The notes under the pieces were generated by a model. The model saw only the letters and a list, made by a program, of their open reading frames with translations. It did not search any database and was not told where the DNA came from. Position numbers and translations under genes: made by a program. 64,000 nt of DNA from Petasospora fabianii (Eukaryota; Ascomycota; Saccharomycetes; Phaffomycetales; Wickerhamomycetaceae): the NCBI GenBank assembly GCA_022641835.1, contig CP048716.1:1488001-1552000 (forward strand), read 5' to 3'. Of the stretch, positions 49,389 to 59,458 are shown one piece after another (positions within the stretch are counted from its first letter, which is position 1; every line of letters starts with the position of its first letter).

Positions 49389-50236
49389 TTAGAAGTCGAA
49401 CCCGGAGGAGCCATATCCACTGTGATGGCTATCAAACTGGGCTCCAAAATGTTGGTACTCACCATTCCCAAACCCAGACGCATTCTCATCTTTAACTTCA
49501 TCCTCAAATAGCTCTCTCCGTATCTCCTCATCTCTCTTCTTAATCTGTGAGGGTAATTTATCAAACAAACCATCCGGTGTAGGCCCAACCACAGTAGCGT
49601 CACTCCTCGTTACTTTCTCTGGTTTAAGTGCAGTAACATCAAACATCCTTTCACTTCCCAATTTCCCTCCTTTCTTCATATGATAAGTCAACCAATCATC
49701 ATCATTATTCTCATCCTCCTTTTGATTCCCCAGATTACTCATTCCACGTCCAGCACCTCCTAGTACACCATCCACTTTGCCATTTGTAGCATTCGCCAAT
49801 GCCGCTGGCCGACTAATCATCCTTTGATTCTCTGTAACGTGCCCAACAACCCATCTCAAAAATGGTATAGCAGTTCGGTCTTCTGCATAGTGCTCTTCAT
49901 ACACGTCAAGTAGGTTGGAGGGCTTGAGCATACCGACATTGACAAGTGCTTGTGTGATGTCCTCGATGAGCACTTCGTCACGACCGCATAATTGCGCGAG
50001 GGATTGCGTTTCAGATGTGAGCAGTAGTAAATGTCTGACGTAAATGTCTGTAAGTATGTCTATTATATCCGGTGTAGTCCTGTCAAATCCAATTCCTCGA
50101 AGGATCTGGAGAAGTTTGGTGTGTTAGTTGTTGTTCATGGTGTGGGTGGTGTATGTGGGCCATGCCGGGCCAATATTATACGTACTTGCATCACAGTGAT
50201 TCGTAATGACTGATTAAAGAATTCTGCCTGTCCCAT
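49389..50236 (-). CDS. TAF3: TFIID subunit Taf3, histone-fold protein (two exons)
   Basis: Exons are 50186-50236 (51 bases) and 49389-50105, giving 255 residues (yeast Taf3 is 353). The 80-base intron has donor GTACGT, a near-consensus AACTAAC branch and acceptor CAG. Exon 1 encodes MGQAEFFNQSLRITVMQ and exon 2 continues ILRGIGFDRTTPDIIDILTD. Together they rebuild the histone fold as in yeast (FYFALLRISILQLLKAQGFDRARPS). LIEDITQALVNVGMLKPSNL (LDVYEE following) is the third helix. The long helix-2 frame alone lacks the first helix. Taf3 pairs with Taf10 in TFIID. The C terminus is disordered and Gly-rich; no PHD finger is present, as in other yeasts. Confidence 0.92.
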
Positions 50237-50550
50237 GGTGTATGTGATGGTCAGTGATAGTCTTTTTGAATTGAAGTGATAAGGAATGGAGGAAAGCTAC
50301 TTTATTGTTGTAACTTGAACTGCAACCTCACATACAAAGTTGGCGCGAGCTGTTCAGCTTTACCTGTTCGCGCTTATTCCCCAATACGTGAAAAAAACAT
50401 AGGTCTTACCCGGCCGCGATCATTCGCAACACGTCGCGAGATCAATAACACCAACTAAGCACCAAGTTTCACAGATTGGTTCGAGATATTTTAGACATCC
50501 GCTACGTTTGAAGGGCCTCCACCACATTAATACATCCCACGGTCCTCACA
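50237..50550. other. Divergent TAF3/RET3 promoter region
   Basis: A 314-base shared promoter. GC-rich patches (CCCGGCCGCGATC near 50409) alternate with AT-rich DNA. No specific site is convincing. Confidence 0.45.
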
Positions 50551-51126
50551 ATGTCCAAGAACCTTGGCATCTACTCTATCAACGCCTTCCTCATACTCGA
50601 CAACGAGGGTAAGAGGCTATTGGCCAAGTACTACCATGCTCCACATGCTGAAGTTGATGAAACTACACAATTCGGTACATTGAAGGCACAAAAGTCCTTC
50701 GAGACCGCCCTTTTCGAAAAGACACATAAACAGAATGGAGACATCATCCTCTTTGAGAATCACATCGTTGTCTACAAGGAGATCACCGATTTCACAGTGT
50801 TTGTCGTTGGTGGACTAGATGAGAATGAAGTTGCCCTCTTCTCTGTCCTTGAAGGCTTTAAAGATGCCTTGGAGAAAGTGTTGAGCTACCAACTTGACAA
50901 GAAGGCTATCCAGGAGAACTACGACAAGGTAAGCATAGCATTGGATGAAACCATTGATGATGGTATCATTCTCGAGACAGAACCTTCTCTTATCTCTGCA
51001 AGAACTTCCGCCGCACCTGTCGCTGAGCCATCATTGAAGAACATTGATCTCTCTGAGAGAGGTCTTATGAACGCTTTCAACTTTGCTAGAGGTAAGCTTG
51101 CTGAGAGACTCCAGCAGTCGCTTTGA
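50551..51126 (+). CDS. RET3: Coatomer zeta subunit
   Basis: A 191-residue protein (yeast Ret3 is 189). It has the longin-like fold of small adaptor/COPI subunits: MSKNLGIYSINAFLILDNEG, KRLLAKYY, QKSFETALFEKTHKQNGDII, and VVYKEITDFTVFVVGGLDEN. It is a COPI coat subunit in Golgi-to-ER retrieval. The ATG at 50551 begins the conserved N terminus. Confidence 0.94.
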   Translation: MSKNLGIYSINAFLILDNEGKRLLAKYYHAPHAEVDETTQFGTLKAQKSFETALFEKTHKQNGDIILFENHIVVYKEITDFTVFVVGGLDENEVALFSVLEGFKDALEKVLSYQLDKKAIQENYDKVSIALDETIDDGIILETEPSLISARTSAAPVAEPSLKNIDLSERGLMNAFNFARGKLAERLQQSL

Positions 51127-51258
51127 ACCAGTGCAACTTGCAGGTGAGGTGTCGGTTGTTTAGTTCTTTGATTTTAGCTTACAAAAAAGATATTAAATTT
51201 GTCACGAGTGTAAATGCATGTACTTTTTGTTCTATATAGATAATGCTATACCGGTGAA

Positions 51259-54200
51259 TCACTTCTTCTTGCTACCCCTGGCCTGCACACGCTTTGGGGC
51301 AGCAGCCTTACCTGGCAACAACACCTTCAACTTACCAACATATATCGCCGGTAGCATTTCAGTATCCTTGATACCCTTGAGAATTTCATGCTCTCTAGGC
51401 CAATCAAATGTTCTATCATGCTCGGTGGCGTCCGTTGGTCTGATACTGAAGTAGTGCATCATCTCCTGTAGAGCCTTACCCTTCTTAGTGTTTCCTGGTT
51501 GGACCTTGACACGGTATCTGCACTTGTTCAAAGCGTTCCATGGGGCAAACACTGGAATGGCTTCAAGAACTTCATCCTCCTTTGTGATAGTTGGTGTCAG
51601 TTCGTTTAAGATTTCTTCATAGTCAATAACCTCCTTCTTCCCAGCATACTTGTTGGCAGTCATCTCTTCCTGTCTTTTCTTTCTTTCAATCTTTTTGAGA
51701 TGATTTATCTTCTGAATCTGTTGTTTCTTCATATCATCTTCTTTCTTGGCTTGTTGCTTGAGAGTACCGAGTGCCTCCATTCTCAAACGACGCTCTTCCT
51801 CATCCTGATCCGCATACTTCTGGGCTTTCTTCTTCTTTCCCTTCTTACCTCTCACTTGCTTGGCGGAGTCAGTAGCTTTGGAGAATGTAGACATAGTATC
51901 AGTATTGTCATCATCATCACCCTGTGGTGTGGTTTCGTCCACCTCTGCTGGAGCCTCCGGCTCCTCGGACTTTTCAGCTGGAGCAGTTTCAGGAGTGGTC
52001 TCCTCCTTAGCTTCTGATACATTTGCCGGCTCAGCTGATTCCGGTTCAGCATCCTTCTCAGTGTCATCCTCAGCATTTTCAGCACCATCAATATCATTGA
52101 TGTCCAAGTTTTCAAGATCCTCGAGCTGTTGTTCAAGTTCCTTCTGGTTCTTCTCAGTCTTGATCTTCCACAAGAATCCGAATCCCATAACCATTTGAGC
52201 TGGCGGTAAGAAGTTCTTCTCCTTAAAGAATCTGAACGTACCAGCCTTCAAGATCTTTCCATCAATGTCACTCTTTGTCATGTCACTAGCGTAACACCAC
52301 CATGGAGATGTCACCATCTTATTTTCCCATGCCTTGGATGTTGCAAGGGCCATGATACCTGCCTGTGTTAGCGTAGATGGAGAAACCTCACCCTTATTTG
52401 GATTCTTGATGAAAACATGGGAAGCACCATCGACATCTGCAGAGACGTAAATGTCATCTGGAGTTACGTATCTGTGATAAATCATGTCGGTCTGAGAATC
52501 ATCCTTTCCGGACAAAATGAGATAGTTCTCATTCGAGATGAACCAGTTAAACTTCTCGAAGAAGTATGGATTACGAAGCTTGCGGAGTACTTCGGTCTCC
52601 TGCTTCAAGTTCTTCTTCAAATCCTTCTCAATCTTGTGTTCAATGTTCTTCAGAGCCTTGGTTGCAGACTGTTCAACCTTTTTCTGTTTCTCAACAGTGT
52701 TCTTCTTGACGGTGAAGTACTCAGAGGCGTTAGCATATGCGGAAAGACCGAGATCGATGGTGACATTGATGCTGTTCTTGACCTTCTCTTGCTTCTTCTT
52801 CTGCTTCGGGAATGAAGCTTCATCATCAGAATCATCCGAGTCGGAGCTTGAGTCAGAGTCAGAACTCTCACTTTGCTCTTCCTCATCCTCATAAGCTTCC
52901 TCAGTGAGCAGGTTTAAGCTGATCTTGTTTTGCTTCAGGTTGAGAGGCAAGTTAATGAGCTTAGCAACTTCGTTACCCTTAGATTGCTCAAGCTTAATGA
53001 GTTTCTCGATAGTCTTCCAGTCCATACTCTGATCAAGCAATGCCTGGACAGCAGCCTTGGCGCTCTCAACATGATGAGCGTTGAAGATGATGGTTTCACC
53101 CTTCAACTTGTTCACTTCTTGGACATCGATAAGTCTCTGCACCTGAAGATGTTTTTCATTGCGTGCCTTCTCAATCTTGGTCTTTGCCTGGTTCTCCTGG
53201 TTCTGAATACGGAGTGCATACTTTGATGATTCAATGGTGGAGAAGAACTTGTCGATGGTCTTATTGTAACCCTCGACTTCGATCAGGGATTCGTCTGGCT
53301 TGAGAAGTGGAGCAAAAGGATGGAACTGGTCATAGAGAAGCTTCAGGTCTTCTTCATCCTTAGACGGATCATAAAGTGGATTTGGCTTAGTGAGAATGTA
53401 ACCGGTAACCTTGTCTGAGTGAATGAGGTTTTCAAATTCCTTCTGGGCATCGGCAATTGCAGCAGCTACTGGTTCAGCATTATCCTCATAGTCTACCGAA
53501 GATGCAGACGGATTGACACCATGCATATCCAACATCTTTGCCAGCAACTCAGCGGAGAGATATGGGACCTTCTGGTAGACTGCCTTCTGAATAGACAACA
53601 ACTTAGCCTTGGACTTCTTACCGGTTGAAGAAGCAATAGTTTCGAGTGCCTGAGACTTCTTTTCTGTGATCCATTGCTTTACATCATCTGCAGTGTATGT
53701 CTTCTCCTCTGGGATCTCGTCGCTTTCATCGAAAAGTGTATCGTCAAAGAGGTTATAGGTCTCTCCAACGGCGTATCTGTCATTGGAGCCCTTCTCCTCC
53801 ACTAGTCTCTGGAGGGCCATGATGCGACGCTGATCATCCAAGAGCACAATGTTACCGGCACTGAAGAATTCGAGCACCAAGTGGAAGGCACCATCACTGA
53901 AGGTAAGCACGACTGCCCTGTCAATTCCGATCTGCTTAATGCTGGAAAGTCTGCGTGTCTTGAGATGCTTTCTCAGCTTGGTGACGAAACTGGTTGGTGT
54001 CTGTGGGGTAGGTCTAGTGAAATCTGTGATGTGAGCCTTGAACCCAGAGTCGAGGACAAGGTTCTTTTTGGAGTCTGGAACGGCAAACTTGAGAAGATAT
54101 TGACGGTTCGAGGTGGTGATATTGTAGATGTTGGACAAACGGTAGTCGATGAGCTCGTCCTGGAGCTCCTTAGTGAGGATCTGTAGATCCAACGCTGTGA

Positions 54201-54269
54201 CACGTTGCTGTGCGGGAGTTAGTCTTCGAGTCTCGAGATTACAATCAGCCTCAGATTACACACCTTCAT
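51259..54269 (-). CDS. RQC2: Ribosome quality-control factor Rqc2/Tae2 (6-base first exon)
   Basis: Exons are 54264-54269 (ATG AAG only) and 51259-54207, giving 984 residues (yeast Rqc2 is 1038). The 56-base intron has a GTGTGT donor, a GACTAAC branch (54218-54224) and acceptor CAG. The joined start MK-QRVTALDLQILTKEL matches yeast MKQRISALDLLLLAREL. Asp9, Asp98 and Arg99, which are needed for CAT tailing in yeast, then fall at identical numbers. The NFACT-N domain (1 to about 450) is followed by coiled coils, the NFACT-R domain (FEKFNWFISNENYLILSGKD) and a conserved C-terminal domain ending in a Lys-rich tail. On stalled 60S subunits it recruits Ltn1 and adds Ala/Thr tails. Confidence 0.94.
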
Positions 54270-54468
54270 AGTTGTAAGATCAGTCTTTAAAATGCAAGTA
54301 ACTAAGCAAGCCCTAGCAGTCGGTGTTGAGTAAGTGCAGTGACGTCGAGATGGTCCCCGATCTTCTTTCCCGTCTCTTCGCGAATTCGACCATCTGGCGC
54401 CACCAGCGCTGCTTGCTTGCTCCACATTTACACATTTCAACCTTGCACCTTCCACGTTCGACACTTGG

Positions 54469-57024
54469 ATGATCATGAAGAGACATCTCTCTTTCAGGCC
54501 ATACTCAATGTCCTGGTCCATGCTTAAACGTGCCACCCGCCTGCCTCTGGCAGGCTCTGCTCTGCTCCCAATTGGGGCGAGGTCGCTACCCTTGACCAAG
54601 ACACAACTACCACACAGACGATGGGTCAGTACCGAGGACATCAAGCAGCAGGACAAGGCTGCCGGAGAGTCCGTTGATGCCGAGGAAACCGGTGTTATTG
54701 AGAAGACGAGACAGGAATCCCTTATGTACTTTGACCGTATTTTACCCTTCCGTACATCCAATTGGGACCTGAGACAGTGGTTCTCCTACATTGTGATTGC
54801 AGATAAGAGACCCGAGGCCATCAAGGACCACGTTATGGCGCTAGCAAATCCCGTTGATGAAACTACCCAGACACCCTCAATCCCAAACCTTGAGATCACC
54901 GAAGTCATTCCAATGAAGAGAGACGGTGGTGCCTTTATCAAGTTCAGGGTTCCTCAAAACTGGACTATCGCAGACCTCAACAAGCAGATCCAGCTTAACA
55001 CGCTCAAGGAGTCCAGCAAGCGCCTGTCGATTCTCAATTGGATTTCTCAGGCGAGTGCCTTCTCTGTCAAGGGTCAACCTTGGATCGAGGACTTGCGAAG
55101 ATACCCAAGTAGAACCATCAAGGTCAAATTCGAAGGTCCGGCCCTCACTGAGGAAGAACTCTACTCACTTTTTAGACGTTATGGCTCCATTGTGGACATT
55201 CAGCCAGATCCAGCCGTGGCTACTGTGATCTTCAAACTGTTCAGAGGCTCCATCTGTGCTAAGAACTGTATCACTGGTATAAAAATCAACGATACTGTCC
55301 TTCACATCAGCTATGAAAAGCAAACCCACAAGAGCATAATCGTGGACCTCTTGACGAACCACACACGTCTTGCTATTCCAGTAATCATCGCCCTTCTTGC
55401 TACACTTGCCGTCATTATCTTTGATCCAATTCGTGAATTCTTCATCGAAAACCACATCACTAATAAGTTTGCCATCAACAGAAACAACCCAATTGTCAAG
55501 TGGATTATGAACATCTCTAACAAAACCATGTCCCAGATTCATCAGTTCCTCGGCCAAGAGGTCGCTCGCCAAAACAAGAACGGTGGACTCTGGTCTGAGC
55601 GTCGTGATATTGTTCGTGAATTAAGGCTCTGGATTGAAGAGAATGTTAACACATTTATTGTTGTTCTCGGCCCTCGTGGTACTGGTAAGCAAGACCTTGT
55701 CGTGACACATGCACTTCATGATCGTAAGGATATCCTCTACATTGACTGTGACAAACTTGTGAAATCAAGAAGTGACACTGCATTCATCAGGAATGCTGCT
55801 GCTTCGCTTGGATACTTCCCTGTGTTCCCATGGCTAAACTCCATTTCTACAATTATTGACTTGGCACTCACTTCTCTCACGGGCCAGAAGTCCGGTCTCT
55901 CCGAGTCCAAGGAGTCTCAGTACAGAAACATGCTCTCCACTGCCCTCGTTGCCATTCGTGAAATCTCTCTTCGTGGTTACAAGGCCACTATTCAGGAGGG
56001 TGACACTGAGATCAATGTTAAGGAGGAAGACTATCTTCAGCAGCACCCAGAAAAGAAGCCAGTCATTGTTATTGACAGATTCACTACCATCAACAAGTCA
56101 GAATCGAACAACTTTGTCTATAAGGAGATTGCTGACTGGGCTGCACTTCTTACCACTATGAACATTGCACATGTGATCTTCCTCACAGAAGATGTCAGTA
56201 CTCAACAGCTCCTCACTGACTCATTGCCGGATCAGGTGTTCAAGTACGTGATGCTTCGTGATGCTTCAAAGTCCGCTGCTAAATCCTACGTCTTGCACTC
56301 GCTTCATGAGGACCTCGTTCTTGACAAGAATGGCGATGGTGAGGTGTCCGAGGAGGAGTTCAAGAAGTTGAGCGAATCTAAGAGAGGCATCGCTGAGCTC
56401 GAAGCACAGCTCGATGCCTGTCTTGAGCCGATCGGTGGTCGTATGCTTGACTTGCAGGCCTTTGTAAGAAGAGTCAGATCGGGTGAAGGTCCACTTGATG
56501 CCTTGCAGAGAATGGTTGACCAGACCTCTGAGCAGATCACCCAGATGTTCTTGAACAAAGATCAGGGAATCAAGAATGCGCAGGCTTGGGTGCTGATCAA
56601 GATGCTCGCTGATAATGACTCGGTTAACTATAGGGAGTTCATAAATCATCCATTGTTCAAATCTTCTCCGGAGGCGTCACTTGTGGAGCTCGAGCAACAT
56701 GGTCTGATCTCCATGTCGAGAGATCGTGGTGTCCTGTGTGAAGTGAGACCTGCTAAGCCAATCTTCAAGGCTGCCTTCAAGAACTTGCTGAGAGAGGGTT
56801 CTCAGATTGCCAATGTGCTTGAGACTGCCTACTTAAATAAGATTATCACATTTGAGACGGCCAGAATCCAGAAATTTGAGAAGGAATTGGAGAGTTTGGC
56901 TTATTGTACGGGGAAGAAGGAGTTTAACGGAAGACTTCAATACTTGGCTGGAAAGATTGACGCTTGCAACAACAACATCTTGAAGGCAGAGGATGACATC
57001 AAGAAGATCAACTCAAAAACATGA
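54469..57024 (+). CDS. YME2: Mitochondrial inner-membrane protein Yme2
   Basis: An 851-residue protein, matching yeast Yme2/Rna12 (850). A basic mitochondrial presequence (1 to about 50) ends near RRWVSTED. An RRM-like domain (about 208-290) contains KVKFEGPALTEEELYSLFRR. One membrane helix (about 300-320, IPVIIALLATLAVIIF) follows. A RecA-like domain carries the P-loop VVLGPRGTGKQDL (near 400), and YIDCDKL, IVIDRFT-like strands follow. It helps keep mitochondrial DNA and nucleoid structure. A canonical-looking EF-hand loop lies at residues 619-630, just before the conserved GGRMLDLQAFVRRVRSGEGP. It is divergent from RQC2 with 199 bases between starts. Confidence 0.95.
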   Translation: MIMKRHLSFRPYSMSWSMLKRATRLPLAGSALLPIGARSLPLTKTQLPHRRWVSTEDIKQQDKAAGESVDAEETGVIEKTRQESLMYFDRILPFRTSNWDLRQWFSYIVIADKRPEAIKDHVMALANPVDETTQTPSIPNLEITEVIPMKRDGGAFIKFRVPQNWTIADLNKQIQLNTLKESSKRLSILNWISQASAFSVKGQPWIEDLRRYPSRTIKVKFEGPALTEEELYSLFRRYGSIVDIQPDPAVATVIFKLFRGSICAKNCITGIKINDTVLHISYEKQTHKSIIVDLLTNHTRLAIPVIIALLATLAVIIFDPIREFFIENHITNKFAINRNNPIVKWIMNISNKTMSQIHQFLGQEVARQNKNGGLWSERRDIVRELRLWIEENVNTFIVVLGPRGTGKQDLVVTHALHDRKDILYIDCDKLVKSRSDTAFIRNAAASLGYFPVFPWLNSISTIIDLALTSLTGQKSGLSESKESQYRNMLSTALVAIREISLRGYKATIQEGDTEINVKEEDYLQQHPEKKPVIVIDRFTTINKSESNNFVYKEIADWAALLTTMNIAHVIFLTEDVSTQQLLTDSLPDQVFKYVMLRDASKSAAKSYVLHSLHEDLVLDKNGDGEVSEEEFKKLSESKRGIAELEAQLDACLEPIGGRMLDLQAFVRRVRSGEGPLDALQRMVDQTSEQITQMFLNKDQGIKNAQAWVLIKMLADNDSVNYREFINHPLFKSSPEASLVELEQHGLISMSRDRGVLCEVRPAKPIFKAAFKNLLREGSQIANVLETAYLNKIITFETARIQKFEKELESLAYCTGKKEFNGRLQYLAGKIDACNNNILKAEDDIKKINSKT

Positions 57025-57132
57025 GCCATGATTAACCTGTATTGTACATAATTTCATCGGATGAATGTCTAGTCAAACTATTAGCGGAAACAATTGTAGG
57101 TGTTCACAGATTTCATAAGAGATACAGAGTGT

Positions 57133-58167
57133 TCATTTTGGAGATGCACCTGCGGACTCAGCCTTCGACGAGTCAACATCAAGTACCGCAAGTTTGGCAG
57201 CAATATCCTCCACGGACTCATCCTTTTTCGCTGAAGCAAGTGGGGTGTCTTCCAATGCGTCTTGAACATCTTTAACTATGTTCTTCAGGACTTCTTCACC
57301 TTCTTCGTCAGCCTTACCCTTGACCTTTATATGGGCATCTTCAACCAGCGTTTCGAGCTCTTCAGTCCAGCCGAGCTCTTCACACAACTTCTCGGCGAAG
57401 GTATCCGTTGATTGCTCAAAAACTAAATCTTTCTTTCTTGGAGTCACAAAATCACCAACAGTCTCCATATTCACCAATACCCTATGTTGATGACTAGGAA
57501 CCTCACTTGGTAACGAGGCAAAGGGGTATACCGTCAAACTCGTCCCCGCTGTTATAGTCAGATACTCTGCATCATCATACGTTAGATCTTCTGCGTCGTC
57601 ATCCCATAAGTCAAAAAATCTCGCAGGTAAGCCCTCTCCAAAGAAAACAATATCTGGCTTGACGAGTCCATCACAACCCTTCTTCTCACATCTCGGTTGT
57701 TCTTGCTTGAACACCGCCTTCTTGTACTTCTCCCCATCATATTTGGCATGGCATTTGATACAGTGGTTCTCAGCAAACGATCCATGTGCCTCAACGATGT
57801 ATTCACCAGAGATTCCAGCGACACGCTCTAATGTATCAATGTTCTGGGTGTACACTCTTTTTAGCTTTCCCTTATCCTCCATCAACTTCATGAGGAGGTG
57901 GAACTTTGTTGGTGCAAACTGACCAGGATATAGTTCCCTGGCAAGGTGAGAGAATGGTTTTGGGTTCTTCTTGAAGAAATCGATATCAAATACAGCTTCA
58001 GCATATGGCAAGTCGAGCTTTTGGAGATTGTGATAAAGACCTGTTTCAGGAGATCGGAAATCAGGGATTCCAGCAGATGTGGAGATCCCAGCACCGACGA
58101 AAAAGATGACTTTAACGTCTTTGGTAAGGATGTCTGCCAGGCGTCTGATATCTGGTCTGGTGGTCAT
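57133..58167 (-). CDS. HST2: Cytosolic sirtuin Hst2, tandem copy 1
   Basis: A 344-residue class I sirtuin (yeast Hst2 is 357) that removes acetyl groups from histone H4 K16 and other targets using NAD. It has FFVGAGISTSAGIPDFRSPE (22-41), TQNID (108-112) and the catalytic histidine 128 in EAHGSF. Zinc cysteines are 136, 139, 160 and 165, and PDIVFFGEGLP follows. After the core comes an acidic, Lys-rich tail (VEDAHIKVKGKADEEGEEVL...), as in yeast Hst2, where the tail regulates trimer form and export. The ATG at 58167 is the family-like start. The frame is open for another 61 codons upstream, with a second ATG inside. Confidence 0.93.
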   Translation of the reverse strand: MTTRPDIRRLADILTKDVKVIFFVGAGISTSAGIPDFRSPETGLYHNLQKLDLPYAEAVFDIDFFKKNPKPFSHLARELYPGQFAPTKFHLLMKLMEDKGKLKRVYTQNIDTLERVAGISGEYIVEAHGSFAENHCIKCHAKYDGEKYKKAVFKQEQPRCEKKGCDGLVKPDIVFFGEGLPARFFDLWDDDAEDLTYDDAEYLTITAGTSLTVYPFASLPSEVPSHQHRVLVNMETVGDFVTPRKKDLVFEQSTDTFAEKLCEELGWTEELETLVEDAHIKVKGKADEEGEEVLKNIVKDVQDALEDTPLASAKKDESVEDIAAKLAVLDVDSSKAESAGASPK

Positions 58168-58406
58168 TGAGATGCGGCCTTCGGGTCCTGAGTTAGCGTA
58201 TAGAAGAGTACTGAAAGGTGGGTATGAACTCCGAAACTTTGTGTGATGGAGCATCGCAAGCGATGTGATCGCGCAAGCTTGAAGAGCAGACTGAGGGTTA
58301 AGGGCTCCAGTCGCTGACAGTGTGGGAATTTCTGTAACTATACTAGACAATGAGGGTGGGTGATGTTTTCAATATGCTCGTTCATTAAATCATTACAAAT
58401 GGTCTT

Positions 58407-59294
58407 CTATAAACCTTCCTCCCTGGCTTTATGCACCTTCTCCAGACCCTCCAGGTACAACTCATGCAGATCATCACTCCAACCCAGTTTCTCACAGATT
58501 TGCTCCGCAAATACATCAGCATCTTTTAAAAACACGAGATCCTTATGTCTTGGAAACCTAAAACTGCCAACTTTCTCCGTGTTTATCAACACTCTCCATT
58601 GATGCTCGGGCACACCGGCAGGCAATGAACTAAACGGTGCCACACTCAACGAAGTCCCAGCAGTGATAGTCACAACTTCAGGACTTGTTCCTGAAATTTC
58701 CAAAAGATCCTTTTTCCACAGATCGAATCTCTTGGGTATATCCTCTCCGTAAAACACAATATCTGGCTTGACGTACCCATCACACCGCGCCTTGACACAA
58801 CGTGGTGTCTCATGGAGCTTAAACACAGCTTCTCTGTACTTGTCAGGATCAAACTTTGCATGACATTTGGCACAATGGTGTGAGGCAAAGGAGCCGTGGG
58901 CCTCAACAAGAAGTTTCGGAGAGATTCCAACCACGCGTTCAAGTGTATCAATGTTTTGCGTGTAGACTCTCCTTAGCTGTTTCCTCTTCTCAATCAGTTT
59001 CATGAAACAGTGGAACTTTGTTGGGGCGAACTGACCTGGATAGAGTTCCTTGGCAAGTTGGAGGAAAGGTTCCGGTTCCTCATGGAAGAATTCCAAGTCC
59101 AATATGGCTTCTGGGTAGGGCAGATTGTACTTTTCGAGGTTGTGGTAGAGTCCAGTGTCTGGGGACCTGAAGTCCGGGATCCCTGCAGCAGTGGAGATGC
59201 CTGCGCCGACGAAAAAGATCAACTTAGTTCGCCTGCTCTGTAGCAACCTAGTGAAGGTCTCGAGATCATCACTCGCAGACTGCGCTGCTGTCAT
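58407..59294 (-). CDS. Sirtuin Hst2 paralogue, tandem copy 2
   Basis: A 295-residue sirtuin on the same strand as copy 1, 239 bases upstream of it. It has FFVGAGISTAAGIPDFRSPD (27-46), TQNID (112-116), catalytic His133 and zinc cysteines 141, 144, 166 and 171. The catalytic core is closely similar to copy 1 along its whole length, including NLPYPEAILDLEFF and YPGQFAPTKFH. It lacks the long acidic C-terminal tail and stops at EKVHKAREEGL. All catalytic residues are intact, so it should be active. It diverges from GLC8 by 164 bases. Gene duplication with tail loss is inferred. Confidence 0.92.
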   Translation of the reverse strand: MTAAQSASDDLETFTRLLQSRRTKLIFFVGAGISTAAGIPDFRSPDTGLYHNLEKYNLPYPEAILDLEFFHEEPEPFLQLAKELYPGQFAPTKFHCFMKLIEKRKQLRRVYTQNIDTLERVVGISPKLLVEAHGSFASHHCAKCHAKFDPDKYREAVFKLHETPRCVKARCDGYVKPDIVFYGEDIPKRFDLWKKDLLEISGTSPEVVTITAGTSLSVAPFSSLPAGVPEHQWRVLINTEKVGSFRFPRHKDLVFLKDADVFAEQICEKLGWSDDLHELYLEGLEKVHKAREEGL

Positions 59295-59458
59295 TGGCTA
59301 CTTTAATAGACTTTGTTCATATGGTGCCTGAGGTGAGGATGGAGCCGACGAGTGTAGTCGCGAACAAAGGACAAGTCAACCTTCTCCCCACATTCAGCAA
59401 CCTTTGCCACTACACGCCACTCGACACGCCAACAAATAAGCACAACAACCCTTTAACA

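Noticed and set aside
58168-58350. 61-codon N-terminal extension of Hst2 copy 1
   Set aside because: The frame is open but begins at TTG, the residues do not resemble a sirtuin N terminus, and the ATG at 58167 gives a family-like start.
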